Assembly (NCBI GenBank): GCA_016712465.1
Contig: JADJQZ010000001.1
Coordinates: 2,480,001 to 2,544,000, forward strand
DNA length: 64,000 nucleotides
Direction: 5' to 3'
Source of the DNA: Candidatus Obscuribacter sp.
GTDB taxonomy: Bacteria > Cyanobacteriota > Vampirovibrionia > Obscuribacterales > Obscuribacteraceae
Shown here: positions 16,937 through 26,195 of the stretch, one piece after another
Layout of the letters: every line of letters starts with the position of its first letter
Numbering within the stretch: the stretch's first letter is position 1
Made by a program: the position numbers and the translations under genes
Notes under the pieces: generated by a model
The model's database searches: none
What the model was told of the DNA's origin: nothing
The model's input: the letters and a program-made list of their open reading frames with translations, nothing else

Positions 16937-17728
16937 ATGGTCCAAGTTGGTGTCGCTAATTTAAGACGTGAGCTTGAGCAGCTATTTCCTGGGAAATGGC
17001 TTTCCGCAAAGGAAAGCGCCAGGGTGCTCAAGTCTGGGGTGGAGTCGCTTGATGCGGTTCTTTCTCCTGTTCTTATCCGGCGTCACATGTCTGAATGGGT
17101 AGGGTCTGCTTCTTCTGGGAAAACAACGGTCTTAAGAACCATCTGTGCTAATTGGTGCGCAACCGGCCTGAATATTATTTATATAGATACTTTTGACAGG
17201 TTGCTTGCTTCCGATTGGGCCCTGGTGGGCACTGAGAATAAAGGGCGCTTCTGGGTTTTAAGAAGTGGAGATTGTGCTGATTTGGATGGTCAGACCAGGT
17301 ACGGTCAGCATCACAAGTACGATTATGTGAAGAATGCGCTATGGGCCTGTGAGCAGTTGATCCGCTCTCACGCTTTTGATGTGGTCATTCTTGACCTGGC
17401 GGACAGAGGAGTCATCACGAGCAATATTAACGCTAGATTGAAGAGGTCCCTGGAGCGATCCAATGCCTCTCTTGTTGTGCTCAGGGATGATGACTCCACT
17501 TCCTCTGCTTTCTCAGGTTCGGGCGGTAGAGTTGATTTCAATTTCATCGAGCCTATTAAGGTAGAACAGGGCGTCAGTGGTCCGGTAGCAATCGTGCCCA
17601 CTATCAGGAGTAATGTCTTTAAAGCCGGTTTGTCTAGAAGCCTGGAGGTAAGTGTGGCTCCTTATGTACCGAATCGCTTGTTTACGCATTCCCCGGTTCC
17701 CGATCGTCGTACATCAAAAAAGAGATGA
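16937..17728 (+). CDS. imuA: ImuA-like RecA-fold protein of the mutasome
   Basis: A 263-residue protein with a RecA-like Walker A (GSASSGKTT, about residue 56) and a hydrophobic strand ending in DVVILDLAD that may serve as Walker B. ImuA-type proteins accompany ImuB and DnaE2 in translesion mutagenesis and are thought to interact with RecA/ImuB. The family is very divergent, so the name rests mainly on position as the first gene of the cassette, directly after a LexA-like promoter. A ribosome site (AAAGGAGGC) lies 15 nt upstream of ATG 16937. Its 3' end overlaps imuB by 65 nt in another frame. Confidence 0.75.
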   Translation: MVQVGVANLRRELEQLFPGKWLSAKESARVLKSGVESLDAVLSPVLIRRHMSEWVGSASSGKTTVLRTICANWCATGLNIIYIDTFDRLLASDWALVGTENKGRFWVLRSGDCADLDGQTRYGQHHKYDYVKNALWACEQLIRSHAFDVVILDLADRGVITSNINARLKRSLERSNASLVVLRDDDSTSSAFSGSGGRVDFNFIEPIKVEQGVSGPVAIVPTIRSNVFKAGLSRSLEVSVAPYVPNRLFTHSPVPDRRTSKKR

Positions 17729-19349
17729 GCTTAAAGGCAAGCCTTTTGTCTTGCTTGCTGCAGAGCAATCATCCAAAACAAGTCTAAGTAAAAATAGCAA
17801 TATTGGTAGATGCAAAATTATTCTCTGCTCTCCGGAGGCGAGTAGAGAGGGCGTTGTGCCGGCTATGACCTTTACTGAAGCAAGGGCAATTTGTTCGTCA
17901 CTTATCTGGAGGGCTTATGATGACAAGTTATACAAGAATGCGCAGAAGAAATTGGCGCGAGAGCTTATCGCGCTCTCCCCAAGAATCAGTTGCGCTGAGC
18001 CTGGCATCTTCTTCATCGATGCTGAGGGACTTGGTCGCCTGGGCGGCGAGGGCAAGCTTTGTCGAGATTTACTTAAGTTGGCTAGCTGTCATGGTTTTGT
18101 TGACGGCCGGGTCGGCATCGCTAGTTGCGCTTTTGCAGCGCGTATAGCCAGTGCCGGCACGAAAAAACGCTGGACAATGGTCCCTCCCGGCCAGGACGCG
18201 CACTTTATGGCACCACTTTCCATTGATCTCTTGCCTCTGGCGGCAGAGTCGAGAGCCAATCTCCACGGGCTGGGAGTAAAAACTATCGAACAACTGTTGG
18301 CTCTACCGAGACCGGCTTTCGTGGGGAGGTTTGGTGATGATGTGCTTAGAGCTTACGACCTGGCTTCCGGTCTGGATTCTTTCAGCCCCAGTTTGCCGGA
18401 GGTTGATAGAGTTTTTCAGTGTGCCTTTGATGTTGGTTCCTCTATGGATTCTCTCAAGGAGACACTTTTTGTTCTGAAGAGCATGCTCGACCGTCTCACG
18501 GCTGCTCTGCGTACGCAAGGCTTTGTTGCCGAGGAGTTGACGGCTCGCTTCCTTAATGATGATGAGCTATTTGAAGATCGCCTCATAAAACTTTTACGTC
18601 CGTCCAATAATAGCCGCTTCCTTCTTGATGTCTTAAGGCTTTCTCTGGAGTCGAAGCCGCTTACCCGTGAGTTTACCGCTGTTCAACTTGTGGTTTCTCG
18701 TTTTAGCAAAGAAGCCTTTGAACAGATTTCCGTTCCGAATAGTGAAAAGGAGGTGCGATTAGATGATAGTGAGTCCATTACTTTGTTGATGCAGCGGCTC
18801 ACGACCAGGCTGGGAGAAGATGTCCTTGTGCGTCCTGTGGCAAGTGATCATTACACTCCCGAAGCGGCCGGTTTCTGGCAGCCGGTGCTTAATAGAGCCA
18901 GTCCCGCTTGCTTACTGCCTGTTGATAGAGACTATGTAGATCGTTATTTGGGCTCTTACGCCCCTGGAAAGGATAGCTTAATGCCCGGTCTGGTACTTAA
19001 GCGTCATGTACCGGCTATGCCGGTTTTTGTACAACTAACCGAAGAAAGCCTTGGTCAGGGACCTCTTGAGAGTTCTTTGCCTACGGCTGTCACCTATAAG
19101 GGACAGTGGTATCGCATAAGCCGTATCACCATACCGGAGCGTATTTCCGGAATGTGGTGGGAGGTGCCTGTTCGGAAGTCCTACTATGTTGCTCTATTGG
19201 AGCGAAAGGAGTTGTCTTTAGCGGCCAGAAATATCAGAGAGTTCGGCCGGAAGGGAAAATTGCAGACAGTATTGCCTTCTTTTATGACTGTCCTTTTGGT
19301 CTTTGATCATCAAGAGCGCAGCTGGTTTGTGGAGGGTGTATTCGACTGA
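17664..19349 (+). CDS. imuB: ImuB-like, catalytically inactive Y-family polymerase
   Basis: About 561 residues with Y-family architecture: palm/fingers to about 170, helix-hairpin-helix region (GLGVKTIEQLLALPRPAFVGRFG, about 205) and little-finger-like domain. The acidic residues of active Y polymerases are absent (MYRIACLRIPRFPI lacks the first Asp; FFIDAEGL replaces the D-E pair context), as in ImuB, which serves as the beta-clamp-binding hub for DnaE2. The start ATG 17664 matches the family's MxRIACxxIP opening; GTG 17652, behind GGAGGT, would add four residues. It overlaps imuA by 65 nt and ends 1 nt before dnaE2. Confidence 0.85.
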   Translation: MYRIACLRIPRFPIVVHQKRDELKGKPFVLLAAEQSSKTSLSKNSNIGRCKIILCSPEASREGVVPAMTFTEARAICSSLIWRAYDDKLYKNAQKKLARELIALSPRISCAEPGIFFIDAEGLGRLGGEGKLCRDLLKLASCHGFVDGRVGIASCAFAARIASAGTKKRWTMVPPGQDAHFMAPLSIDLLPLAAESRANLHGLGVKTIEQLLALPRPAFVGRFGDDVLRAYDLASGLDSFSPSLPEVDRVFQCAFDVGSSMDSLKETLFVLKSMLDRLTAALRTQGFVAEELTARFLNDDELFEDRLIKLLRPSNNSRFLLDVLRLSLESKPLTREFTAVQLVVSRFSKEAFEQISVPNSEKEVRLDDSESITLLMQRLTTRLGEDVLVRPVASDHYTPEAAGFWQPVLNRASPACLLPVDRDYVDRYLGSYAPGKDSLMPGLVLKRHVPAMPVFVQLTEESLGQGPLESSLPTAVTYKGQWYRISRITIPERISGMWWEVPVRKSYYVALLERKELSLAARNIREFGRKGKLQTVLPSFMTVLLVFDHQERSWFVEGVFD

Positions 19350-19350
19350 T

Positions 19351-22300
19351 ATGGCTGCCATTGACTATGCCGAGTTGCATTGTCATTCCGCCTTTTCCTT
19401 CCTTGACGGCGCCAGCTTACCTGAGTCGCTTATAGTAAGGGCCCGGGAGCTGGGTCTTTATGCCCTGGCTCTGACCGATACCCTTGATCTGGGCGGAATG
19501 CCTCGCTTTTCCCAGGCCGGACGGGAAAACGGTGTTGACGCCATAGTCGGGGCTGAACTGGTGCTGGAAGATGATTCCCGCCTGGTTTTGCTTGTTTGCG
19601 ATCTGACCGGTTACAACAATCTCTCCGCATTGATCACGAGGGCTCGTTCTAACTGCGAGCGCGGTTCGCCGCGGGTCAAATACGACGATCTCTTTGCTCG
19701 TTCTCAGGGGCTTCTGGCGCTTTCCGGTGATGAGAACGGGGTTATCTCCCGTGCTCTTTATGGCGGCAACCATGGGCAGGCTCTTAAGAGTTTGAAGAAG
19801 TTCCGGGAGGTTTTTGCCGGGCGTTTTTATCTGGAGGTGAGTAATCATCATCTGCCCCAGGAAAATCTTGTGGCACGTCGTTTAATTGAAGTTTCGCAGT
19901 CTACTGGTGTGCCCTGGGTTGTCACTAATGCCGTGCGTTACGGGCGAGCTTCGGAGCGCATTGTGTATGACGTGCTTACTTGTCTCAAGCACCGGGTTAC
20001 TCTAGCCCAGGCAGGCCGTCGCCTTAAGCCGAACGGTAGTTGGTATCTCAAGTCGGCCGATGAAATGGTTCGACTTTTCAGTGAGAATTTAACCGGTGTG
20101 AAAAACACCGTGCTTGTGGCCGAACAGTGCCAGTTCCGGCTGGGCTGGCTCGACCCGCCGCTGCCGGCTTTCCGTCTTTCCAGGGAAGCTTATCTTGCTC
20201 TTTCTTTGCCGCCGCCGCCGTCTTCATCGTCGTCTGCGTCTTCATCGTCAGCTCTTTCTTCCGCTTCTTCGTCTCCGCTTCCACCTCCACCTTCCTCTTC
20301 TTCGCCCGCGTCTTCACCTGCTTCCGCTGGGCAAGACATGGTTTTAATCGAGCCGGTGGAGAACTGGCAGGAAAGGGTCCAGGGACAGGAAAAGGGACAT
20401 GGGCATGGACATGGACATGAACAGGAGCGCGACCAGGATGCTGGTGCACTGGAGTCGAGCGGCTATAGCTACAGCGAATTGCTTCGCTTTCTGGTCTATC
20501 GCGGGGCCCTGGATCGTTACGGCGATCTGAGTGAGAAGCCGGCCTACCGAAAACAGCTTGAGCACGAGTTGAGCCTCATCAATCGACTCAAGCTGGCTCC
20601 TTATTTCCTCATTATGTGGGACATCGTACGTTTCGCGCAGAGCCGCGGCATTGCCGTGCAAGGACGTGGCTCTGCCGCTAATTCGGCCGTCTGTTATTGC
20701 CTGAAGATTACGGCGGTAGATCCTATTTCCATGGATCTTCTGTTCGAGCGCTTTCTTTCAGAGGGGCGCAGCGAACCGCCTGATATCGATCTCGATATTG
20801 CGCACCAGGAACGTGAGCATGTTCTGCAATATGTTTACCGTAAGTATGGGCGCTTGCATGCTGCTATGGTCTGTGAGGTGATTACTTACAGGGGGCGTTC
20901 GGCTGTGCGGGATGCCGCTTATGTACTGGGTTTTTCCCAGGAGCAGGCTGACCTCTTAGCTTCTCTGGTTGGACATTGTGAGGCGGCTCAGGCTGCTGCC
21001 AAGCTAGGCGGGTTTGATAAATCCGGGGCGGAGTCTGAAAGTGGGGAGGGTCTGCTTCGCCCCTATGGTTTCGACCTGGCAGACAGACGCGTGCAATTGC
21101 TGCTGCGAGTGGTGACCGGGTTGCATCAGTTGCCGCGGCACCGCTCTATCCATGTGGGTGGTTTTGTTCTTTCTGCTGCCCCCATAGGCGAGTTGGTGCC
21201 GGTGGAGCCGGCTTCCATGGCTGAGCGTACCGTCATTCAGTGGGACAAGGATGACCTCGACATAGTCGGTCTAATTAAAATCGATCTGCTTGGTCTTGGT
21301 ATGCTGACCATGATTCAGGAAGCACTCAAGCTTCTACAAGGGCACCGTCGGATTTCCCTTGATATAGGCAAGCTGGATATGTTCGACGAGAATATTTACC
21401 GCATGCTGCAGGCCGCTGATACCGTAGGGGTCTTTCAGGTTGAGTCGCGGGCGCAGATGAATATCTTGCCCAAGCTTAAGCCCACTTGTTTCTATGACAT
21501 TATAGTTTCCATCGCTATTGTTCGACCTGGTCCGATTCAGGGCAATATTATTCATCCATATTTGCGCAGAAGGCAGGGCTTGGAGCCGGTGCAGTATCTG
21601 CATGCCAGCCTGGAGCCGATTTTGAAGCGCACCCTGGGTGTGCCGCTTTTTCAGGAGCAGGGCATGAAACTGGCTGTTACAGCTGCTGGTTTCACCGCTT
21701 CTCAGGCCGATGAGCTGAGAAAGGTGATGAGTCATAAGCGTTCCCTTGAGAAAATGTCCAAGCTCTGTCAGGCTCTGGCTGTCGGTATGCAGAAAAACGG
21801 CTTTGGACAGGAAGCAATTGAGACCATTACTCATCAGCTCCGGGCCTTCGCCAGTTATGGTTTTCCGGAAAGCCACGCGGCCTCTTTCTCCTTGCTTGTT
21901 TATGCATCCGCTTATTTAAAGCATTACTATCCGGCGGAATTTTATTGTGCCATGCTCAATGCACAACCTATGGGGTTTTACAGCCCGGCGTCTTTGCTTC
22001 GAGATGCCATGCGTCATGGTGTTACGGTCCGACCGGTGGATATGGCTTTTAGTTCTTGGAATTGCACTCTTGAGGTTGAGGAGGTCGGTGCGAACGAAAA
22101 GTATGCTTTGCGGCTTGGTATCAGATTTGTTGAGGGTCTCGGTTCCCATGCCGGTACTTTAATTGGTGCAGCGCTCGAACAGGGTTCCTTTCGCAGTCTT
22201 GCCGATGTGGTGGAACGAAGCGGTCTTGGTGCTTCCGAGCTGAAACTTCTGGCTAATGCCGGTGCTTTCGAGAGTTTTGTGAAGGGGCGAAGAAAAGCTC

Positions 22301-23088
22301 TCTGGCAAGTGCTTTCGCTTCTCAAGCCACGCCGACCTACGCCTTTACTTGATTATCTGGTCAGCGAGGATAATTATTTGCCGTGCAGTAGCAGTGGCGG
22401 AAGCCGTAGCAGTGGCGGAAGCAGTGGCAGTAGCAGTGGCAGTAGCGGAAGCAGTGGCAGTAGCGGAAGCAGTGGCAGTAGCGGAAGCAGTGGCAGTAGC
22501 GGAAGCAGTGGCAGTAGCAGTGACACTATCAGTATCCTTGGCAGTAGCATTGGCTGTGATTTTGATTTGGATCCGGATGCTAGTGGTGCTCTTCCTGTCA
22601 TGAGTGAAGTAGAGGAGGTGATGGCTGATTTTGCCACCATGCAGCTCAGTACGGGACCGCATCCCATGAGCTTCTACCGGCAATGGGCGGCGGAGCGGCA
22701 AATTTATTCTTGTGGCGGGTTGCGCACCGGTATGGATGGTGATGATGTGGAAGTTGCCGGCGGTGTGATTTGTCGTCAGCGCCCCGAGACCGCCAAAGGT
22801 TTTGTTTTCCTCACGCTGGAGGATGAAACCGGCATGGCTAACGTTGTGGTCAATCCCCGAGTTTATGAGGTGTATCGGGCCGTCATACTCTCCACTAAAT
22901 ATTTGCGTGTATTTGGTCGTCTCCAACTGGAGCAGGGCGTAGTCAATGTTATTGCCAGGCATTTTGAGTATTTGCCGGGCATCGACAATCAGGGTCGAAT
23001 AAGGGAGGCTAAGAAAAAAGGCGCCCATGCCACCAGGGATGAGAATGCACAGTCCGCACTGATTTTGCCTTCTCGCAACTTCCACTGA
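19351..23088 (+). CDS. dnaE2: Error-prone DNA polymerase III alpha subunit
   Basis: A 1,245-residue translesion polymerase (ImuC). Seen: PHP domain (YAELHCHSAFSFLDGAS, residues 5-21), GRGSAANSAVCY, the catalytic PDIDLDI (Asp-x-Asp) and KIDLLGLGMLT (third Asp), HHH region, and an OB-fold end (VAGGVICRQRPETAKGFVFLTLEDETG). The start is ATG 19351, 1 nt after imuB, with GGAGGG about 12 nt upstream. Two low-complexity insertions are unusual: a Ser/Pro stretch then a Gly-His run between PHP and palm (about residues 285-365), and a Ser-Gly repeat before the OB fold (about 1011-1060). They lengthen it beyond the usual 1,000-1,100 residues. Confidence 0.95.
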   Translation: MAAIDYAELHCHSAFSFLDGASLPESLIVRARELGLYALALTDTLDLGGMPRFSQAGRENGVDAIVGAELVLEDDSRLVLLVCDLTGYNNLSALITRARSNCERGSPRVKYDDLFARSQGLLALSGDENGVISRALYGGNHGQALKSLKKFREVFAGRFYLEVSNHHLPQENLVARRLIEVSQSTGVPWVVTNAVRYGRASERIVYDVLTCLKHRVTLAQAGRRLKPNGSWYLKSADEMVRLFSENLTGVKNTVLVAEQCQFRLGWLDPPLPAFRLSREAYLALSLPPPPSSSSSASSSSALSSASSSPLPPPPSSSSPASSPASAGQDMVLIEPVENWQERVQGQEKGHGHGHGHEQERDQDAGALESSGYSYSELLRFLVYRGALDRYGDLSEKPAYRKQLEHELSLINRLKLAPYFLIMWDIVRFAQSRGIAVQGRGSAANSAVCYCLKITAVDPISMDLLFERFLSEGRSEPPDIDLDIAHQEREHVLQYVYRKYGRLHAAMVCEVITYRGRSAVRDAAYVLGFSQEQADLLASLVGHCEAAQAAAKLGGFDKSGAESESGEGLLRPYGFDLADRRVQLLLRVVTGLHQLPRHRSIHVGGFVLSAAPIGELVPVEPASMAERTVIQWDKDDLDIVGLIKIDLLGLGMLTMIQEALKLLQGHRRISLDIGKLDMFDENIYRMLQAADTVGVFQVESRAQMNILPKLKPTCFYDIIVSIAIVRPGPIQGNIIHPYLRRRQGLEPVQYLHASLEPILKRTLGVPLFQEQGMKLAVTAAGFTASQADELRKVMSHKRSLEKMSKLCQALAVGMQKNGFGQEAIETITHQLRAFASYGFPESHAASFSLLVYASAYLKHYYPAEFYCAMLNAQPMGFYSPASLLRDAMRHGVTVRPVDMAFSSWNCTLEVEEVGANEKYALRLGIRFVEGLGSHAGTLIGAALEQGSFRSLADVVERSGLGASELKLLANAGAFESFVKGRRKALWQVLSLLKPRRPTPLLDYLVSEDNYLPCSSSGGSRSSGGSSGSSSGSSGSSGSSGSSGSSGSSGSSGSSGSSSDTISILGSSIGCDFDLDPDASGALPVMSEVEEVMADFATMQLSTGPHPMSFYRQWAAERQIYSCGGLRTGMDGDDVEVAGGVICRQRPETAKGFVFLTLEDETGMANVVVNPRVYEVYRAVILSTKYLRVFGRLQLEQGVVNVIARHFEYLPGIDNQGRIREAKKKGAHATRDENAQSALILPSRNFH
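20205..20440 (+). repeat. Ser/Pro and Gly-His low-complexity segment in dnaE2
   Basis: In-frame simple sequence inside dnaE2. It has runs of TCT/TCG/TCA/TCC serine codons with CCG and CCA prolines (20205-20335), then alternating GGA/GGG CAT codons encoding GHGHGHGH (about 20395-20420) and a charged EQERDQD tail. It lies between the PHP and polymerase core, a surface position that tolerates insertion. The His-rich run could bind metal, but nothing shows that it does. Confidence 0.8.
22384..22530 (+). repeat. In-frame 18-nt Ser-Gly microsatellite in dnaE2
   Basis: The coding strand repeats AGTGGCAGTAGCGGAAGC (an 18-nt unit encoding SGSSGS) about four times, flanked by degenerate copies, making a roughly 45-residue Ser/Gly linker. 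It lies between the fingers/HHH part and the OB fold of the polymerase. Tandem units in multiples of three make length variation likely without frame loss. Confidence 0.9.
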
Positions 23089-23551
23089 CCGCCGACCCTG
23101 TGTTTCTTTGGTGGCAGTCAGTCGATAAATCAGCGTGCCAATCCGTTCGGCAATAAATCACTCAGGCAGCCGGTCAATTCGGCAATAAATCATTCAGGCT
23201 GCCGGTCAGTTCGGCAATGAATCAGAGCGGCTGACTGTCTGTTCGGCGCAAGTTTTTGTGGGAGCACTAAACTCATGTAACGGAAGAAATTAAATCTGAT
23301 TGACTGCCAAAAGCCTTATCCAGCAAGGGTTCTATTTGCTAAAAAGTCCCGAGAACGTGATGTAATATTTCGCAATTTCACTATTGTTACATTTGATCGC
23401 GTTTTTCTGAGAGACCCCCCGATCTCCAATGCAGGATGAATAGAACATTTCGCCTTGTCTTTTGAGTCGGCATCTTCAAGCTCGCCTTGAGGGCTTTCGT
23501 CGAAGGGGCTTTCGTCGTAAGAGCTTTCGCTTCGCTTGGGTTTTGCAGTTC
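23089..23551. other. 463-bp intergenic region after dnaE2
   Basis: Convergent intergenic region between dnaE2 and xpt. The first half holds tandem 32-bp repeats (23146-23248). The second half includes short imperfect direct repeats of the type GGGCTTTCGTCGAAG / GGGCTTTCGTCGTAAG (about 23492-23522). I see no coding frame with a ribosome site and no clear terminator. Confidence 0.6.
23146..23248. repeat. Tandem 32-bp repeats
   Basis: TTCGGCAATAAATCA begins units at 23146 and 23178. A diverged copy starts at 23210 (TTCGGCAATGAATCA) and a partial one at 23242 (TTCGGCGCAAG), all exactly 32 bp apart. Each unit contains a GCCGGTCA/GGCTGCCGG motif. They lie in non-coding sequence just after dnaE2. 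There is no spacer variation, so this is not a CRISPR array. Confidence 0.85.
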
Positions 23552-24133
23552 CTAATCTACGAAGTTGACCCGGTCTCCATCAAAATTCTTGATGGCCACT
23601 AGAGACTCTACGGGAATGTCTTTCACTCCCAGTTCTAGAAGGGCCTGTCGGCCGCCTTCAAAGGACTTTTCAATGACGGCACCGATTCCTACAAGCGTGG
23701 CACCGCTTGCGTTCACCAGTTTGACCAGGGCTTTGATGGTCTTGGCTGAGGCCAGAAAATCATCAAGAATCAAGACGCGATCAGAACTTGAGAGATACTC
23801 AGGAGAGACTATCAGTTCTACCATTTTGCCATGGGTATGAGATTGGGCGGCTTCCTTGTACGGGTTGTCCGCCATGGTCACCGGTTTGTTTTTGCGGGCG
23901 AAAACCAGAGGAACATCAAGGGTGAGGGCCGCCGAGAGGGCCGGTGCTATACCTGAAGTTTCGGCCGTGAGTATGCGGGTAGTGCCAAGACCTTTGAAGC
24001 GATTGGCAAATTCTTCGCCGACTTCCTTCATGAGGTGTGCGTCAATCTGATGATTCATGAAAGAATCGACTTTTAGTATGCCTTTACCCAGGTACTTCCC
24101 TTCGCTGAGAATTTTATCTTTCAGTCTTTGCAC
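23552..24133 (-). CDS. xpt: Xanthine phosphoribosyltransferase
   Basis: A 193-residue type I phosphoribosyltransferase converting xanthine and PRPP to XMP for purine salvage. The start MQRLKDKILSEGKYLGKGILKVDSF and the PRPP loop VLILDDFLASAKT (about residues 121-133) match the Bacillus-type Xpt family, and length is normal. It overlaps the upstream rhomboid gene by 20 nt, so it is translated from the same message. A purine riboswitch, common before xpt in Firmicutes, is therefore absent here. Confidence 0.92.
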   Translation of the reverse strand: MQRLKDKILSEGKYLGKGILKVDSFMNHQIDAHLMKEVGEEFANRFKGLGTTRILTAETSGIAPALSAALTLDVPLVFARKNKPVTMADNPYKEAAQSHTHGKMVELIVSPEYLSSSDRVLILDDFLASAKTIKALVKLVNASGATLVGIGAVIEKSFEGGRQALLELGVKDIPVESLVAIKNFDGDRVNFVD

Positions 24134-25592
24134 TTTTTTCTCCTTCTGTATTTTCTTTTGTAAGGCGTGTGTTCGACAGTCCTTTTAACCCCAGTTCTTG
24201 TCTGCAAAAGTTCAGCTCAAACTGATCCGGCTGATAGTTCAGTTTGTTTGCCAGGGCAAGTTTCTTTTCTCCTTCTTTTGGGTTGCCTTTTACAAAATCA
24301 ATTATGGCTAGATGGAAATTGGCGGCGGCCCGGCAATCATCTTGCTTCAAACATTCCATTAGATCTTGGGTGGCCTTTTCATAGTCGCCTTTCATGATGT
24401 TTATAGTGGCTCTGGTGTCATAGGCGGTGAAAAGGTGGGGCGAGAGTTTGATTGCTTTTTCTGCATCGGCCATGGCCAGGTTGAGATTGTCACCTTCCTT
24501 GTACGCGGGCAACCGCATCCAGGCTCGATTGTTGTAGAGCAGTGCCTGACCGCTGTCAAGCTTGATGGCCTGGTCTAAGTCTGCCACTGAGTTTTCCCAC
24601 TGATTCAAGTTGTGATAAACGATGGCTCGTCTAGCCAGGGCTCCTTTATTGGTTTTGTCTCGCTGCAAAATCTGATTGAGATCCCTGAGCGCTGCTTGAA
24701 AGAGATCCAGCTCCAAAAGGGCTTCAGATCTTGCTAGAAGAGTATTCGTATCATCAGGCAAGATCTTCAGTGCTTCATTCAACTTGTCTATGCCGTGCAG
24801 ATACTTTTTCTCCTTTACCAGTCGTTTCCCCTCGCTGCGCAGCAGATAATTGTCTACCTTGGGATTGTTTTCCATGCGCCTGGTATCGATTTCCGCCATC
24901 ACCGGTGCAATAGAAGCGAGAGCCAGGGCTGCGGCCAGGTTGAAGCGGAAGCTAAGACCCTGGCTGCGATGCTTGATGGTGAGAATCAGCGCAGCCAGGG
25001 CTCCGCTGAGGAAACCGCCTATGTGAGCGGAATTGTCCATGAAGTCGCTGGTGAAGCCCAGTAAGAAACTATAGAGCAGGAAGACCAGGAGCATGATCAG
25101 CTCTGGTTTTCTAAGCCTTTGCCCGGCTACCGCTTTTTCTCTTCTCAGCCAGGAAACTACTATAAAGGCGGCTACGATGCCATAGATTGAGGCCGAGGCT
25201 CCCACGGAGTTGCCGGTGGGATTGAAGAGAATGCTTGTCAAACCTCCGACTACACCGCTCAGGATGTAGATGAAAATGAATTTTGTGCGTCCAAGGGCGG
25301 CCAGGGCAAGCGGTCCGAACTCGATGAGGGCATAGAAATTCACCGCCATATGCACAATGCTGGAGTGCAGAAGACCGTAACTAAACAGTCGCCAGTATTC
25401 TCTTTCCAGGAGCGTGTTTGGTCCGAAATTGGAACCCCACTTGATGAGCAGGTCTCCATCCACGCCCTTGAAGAGCTGCCAGCCTGAGAAAGAGAGCTCC
25501 AGGGCGTAAAAGAACACCAGCATAAAAGCCATGGTTGCCGGGAGCCCCTTTAGCTTATTAATTCCGCTTACCTGACGCTTATGCTCTGACAT
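24114..25592 (-). CDS. Rhomboid-family protease fused to TPR repeats
   Basis: A 492-residue protein. The N-terminal half is a six- to seven-helix rhomboid domain with YWRLFSYGLLHSSIVHMAVNFYAL, the active serine in GASASIYG (about residue 130) and the catalytic histidine in DNSAHIGGFLSG (about 190), so the Ser-His dyad is intact. The C-terminal half (about 240-440) contains TPR repeats (GIDKLNEALKILPDDTNTLL, LADLDQAIKLDSGQALLYNN-type), probably cytoplasmic and used to recruit partners or substrates. It is the first gene of a two-gene operon with xpt, a pairing with no obvious logic. Confidence 0.85.
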   Translation of the reverse strand: MSEHKRQVSGINKLKGLPATMAFMLVFFYALELSFSGWQLFKGVDGDLLIKWGSNFGPNTLLEREYWRLFSYGLLHSSIVHMAVNFYALIEFGPLALAALGRTKFIFIYILSGVVGGLTSILFNPTGNSVGASASIYGIVAAFIVVSWLRREKAVAGQRLRKPELIMLLVFLLYSFLLGFTSDFMDNSAHIGGFLSGALAALILTIKHRSQGLSFRFNLAAALALASIAPVMAEIDTRRMENNPKVDNYLLRSEGKRLVKEKKYLHGIDKLNEALKILPDDTNTLLARSEALLELDLFQAALRDLNQILQRDKTNKGALARRAIVYHNLNQWENSVADLDQAIKLDSGQALLYNNRAWMRLPAYKEGDNLNLAMADAEKAIKLSPHLFTAYDTRATINIMKGDYEKATQDLMECLKQDDCRAAANFHLAIIDFVKGNPKEGEKKLALANKLNYQPDQFELNFCRQELGLKGLSNTRLTKENTEGEKSAKTER

Positions 25593-25733
25593 TAACTGCT
25601 TCCCTCAGCTAGATAATACATGCGCCTCGGCAATTTAGCAGTTGCTCACCTTCGCAATATCCCCATTGCAGACGAAGAGGCTGTAGAATTCTTAGCATTG
25701 TCTAGGAAATGGATTTAGTTAAGGGAAGTCAAT

Positions 25734-26165
25734 ATGAATATCCTGGTTGCCCTTGATGGCTCGGAGAGCTCCCAGCGGGCTATTGAATTTATCCAGCAGA
25801 GACCCTGGCTTGATTTAGACCATTTTCTGATCATCAGCGTTGTCGAACCGGACAAGGCCGATGTGAGTATGGCCTCGGCTCTTACCAAGACCTCTGAGGC
25901 ATTTTTTGGCGAATGCGAGAAAGTGTTGAGTCGTGCTCGCGATTCAGTTAAAGAGAAGCTGCCAAGGAATAAAATCGAAACCAGAATTCTTACGGGACCT
26001 GTCAAGGATACGATTATTGATTGCGCCAGAGAATTCAACGCGGATCTGATTGTAATGGGTTCACAGGGTCGTAAAGGTATCAATCGCTTGATCATTGGAA
26101 GCGTCGCGGAAGCGGTTTTGCGCGGGGCACCGTGTTCGGTGCAGATCATCAGGAAAAAAGGTTAG
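25734..26165 (+). CDS. Universal stress protein (UspA family)
   Basis: A 143-residue USP. The ATP-binding signature is present: VALDGSESS near the start and VMGSQGRKGINRLIIGSVAE (G-x2-G-x9-GS) near residue 105, so it should bind ATP. USP proteins accumulate under starvation or oxidative stress and act as nucleotide-dependent regulators. It is followed after 30 nt by a second UspA gene, suggesting a tandem duplication and perhaps a heterodimer. Confidence 0.92.
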   Translation: MNILVALDGSESSQRAIEFIQQRPWLDLDHFLIISVVEPDKADVSMASALTKTSEAFFGECEKVLSRARDSVKEKLPRNKIETRILTGPVKDTIIDCAREFNADLIVMGSQGRKGINRLIIGSVAEAVLRGAPCSVQIIRKKG

Positions 26166-26195
26166 TCAGAATTCAGTCAAAACAGGGATAAGACA

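Noticed and set aside
22349..22603. Frame encoding repeated AVAEAV over the dnaE2 microsatellite
   Set aside because: It is a frame-shifted reading of the Ser-Gly repeat, without a ribosome site.
23146..23248. Possible CRISPR array
   Set aside because: Units are contiguous with no variable spacers, and there are no cas genes.
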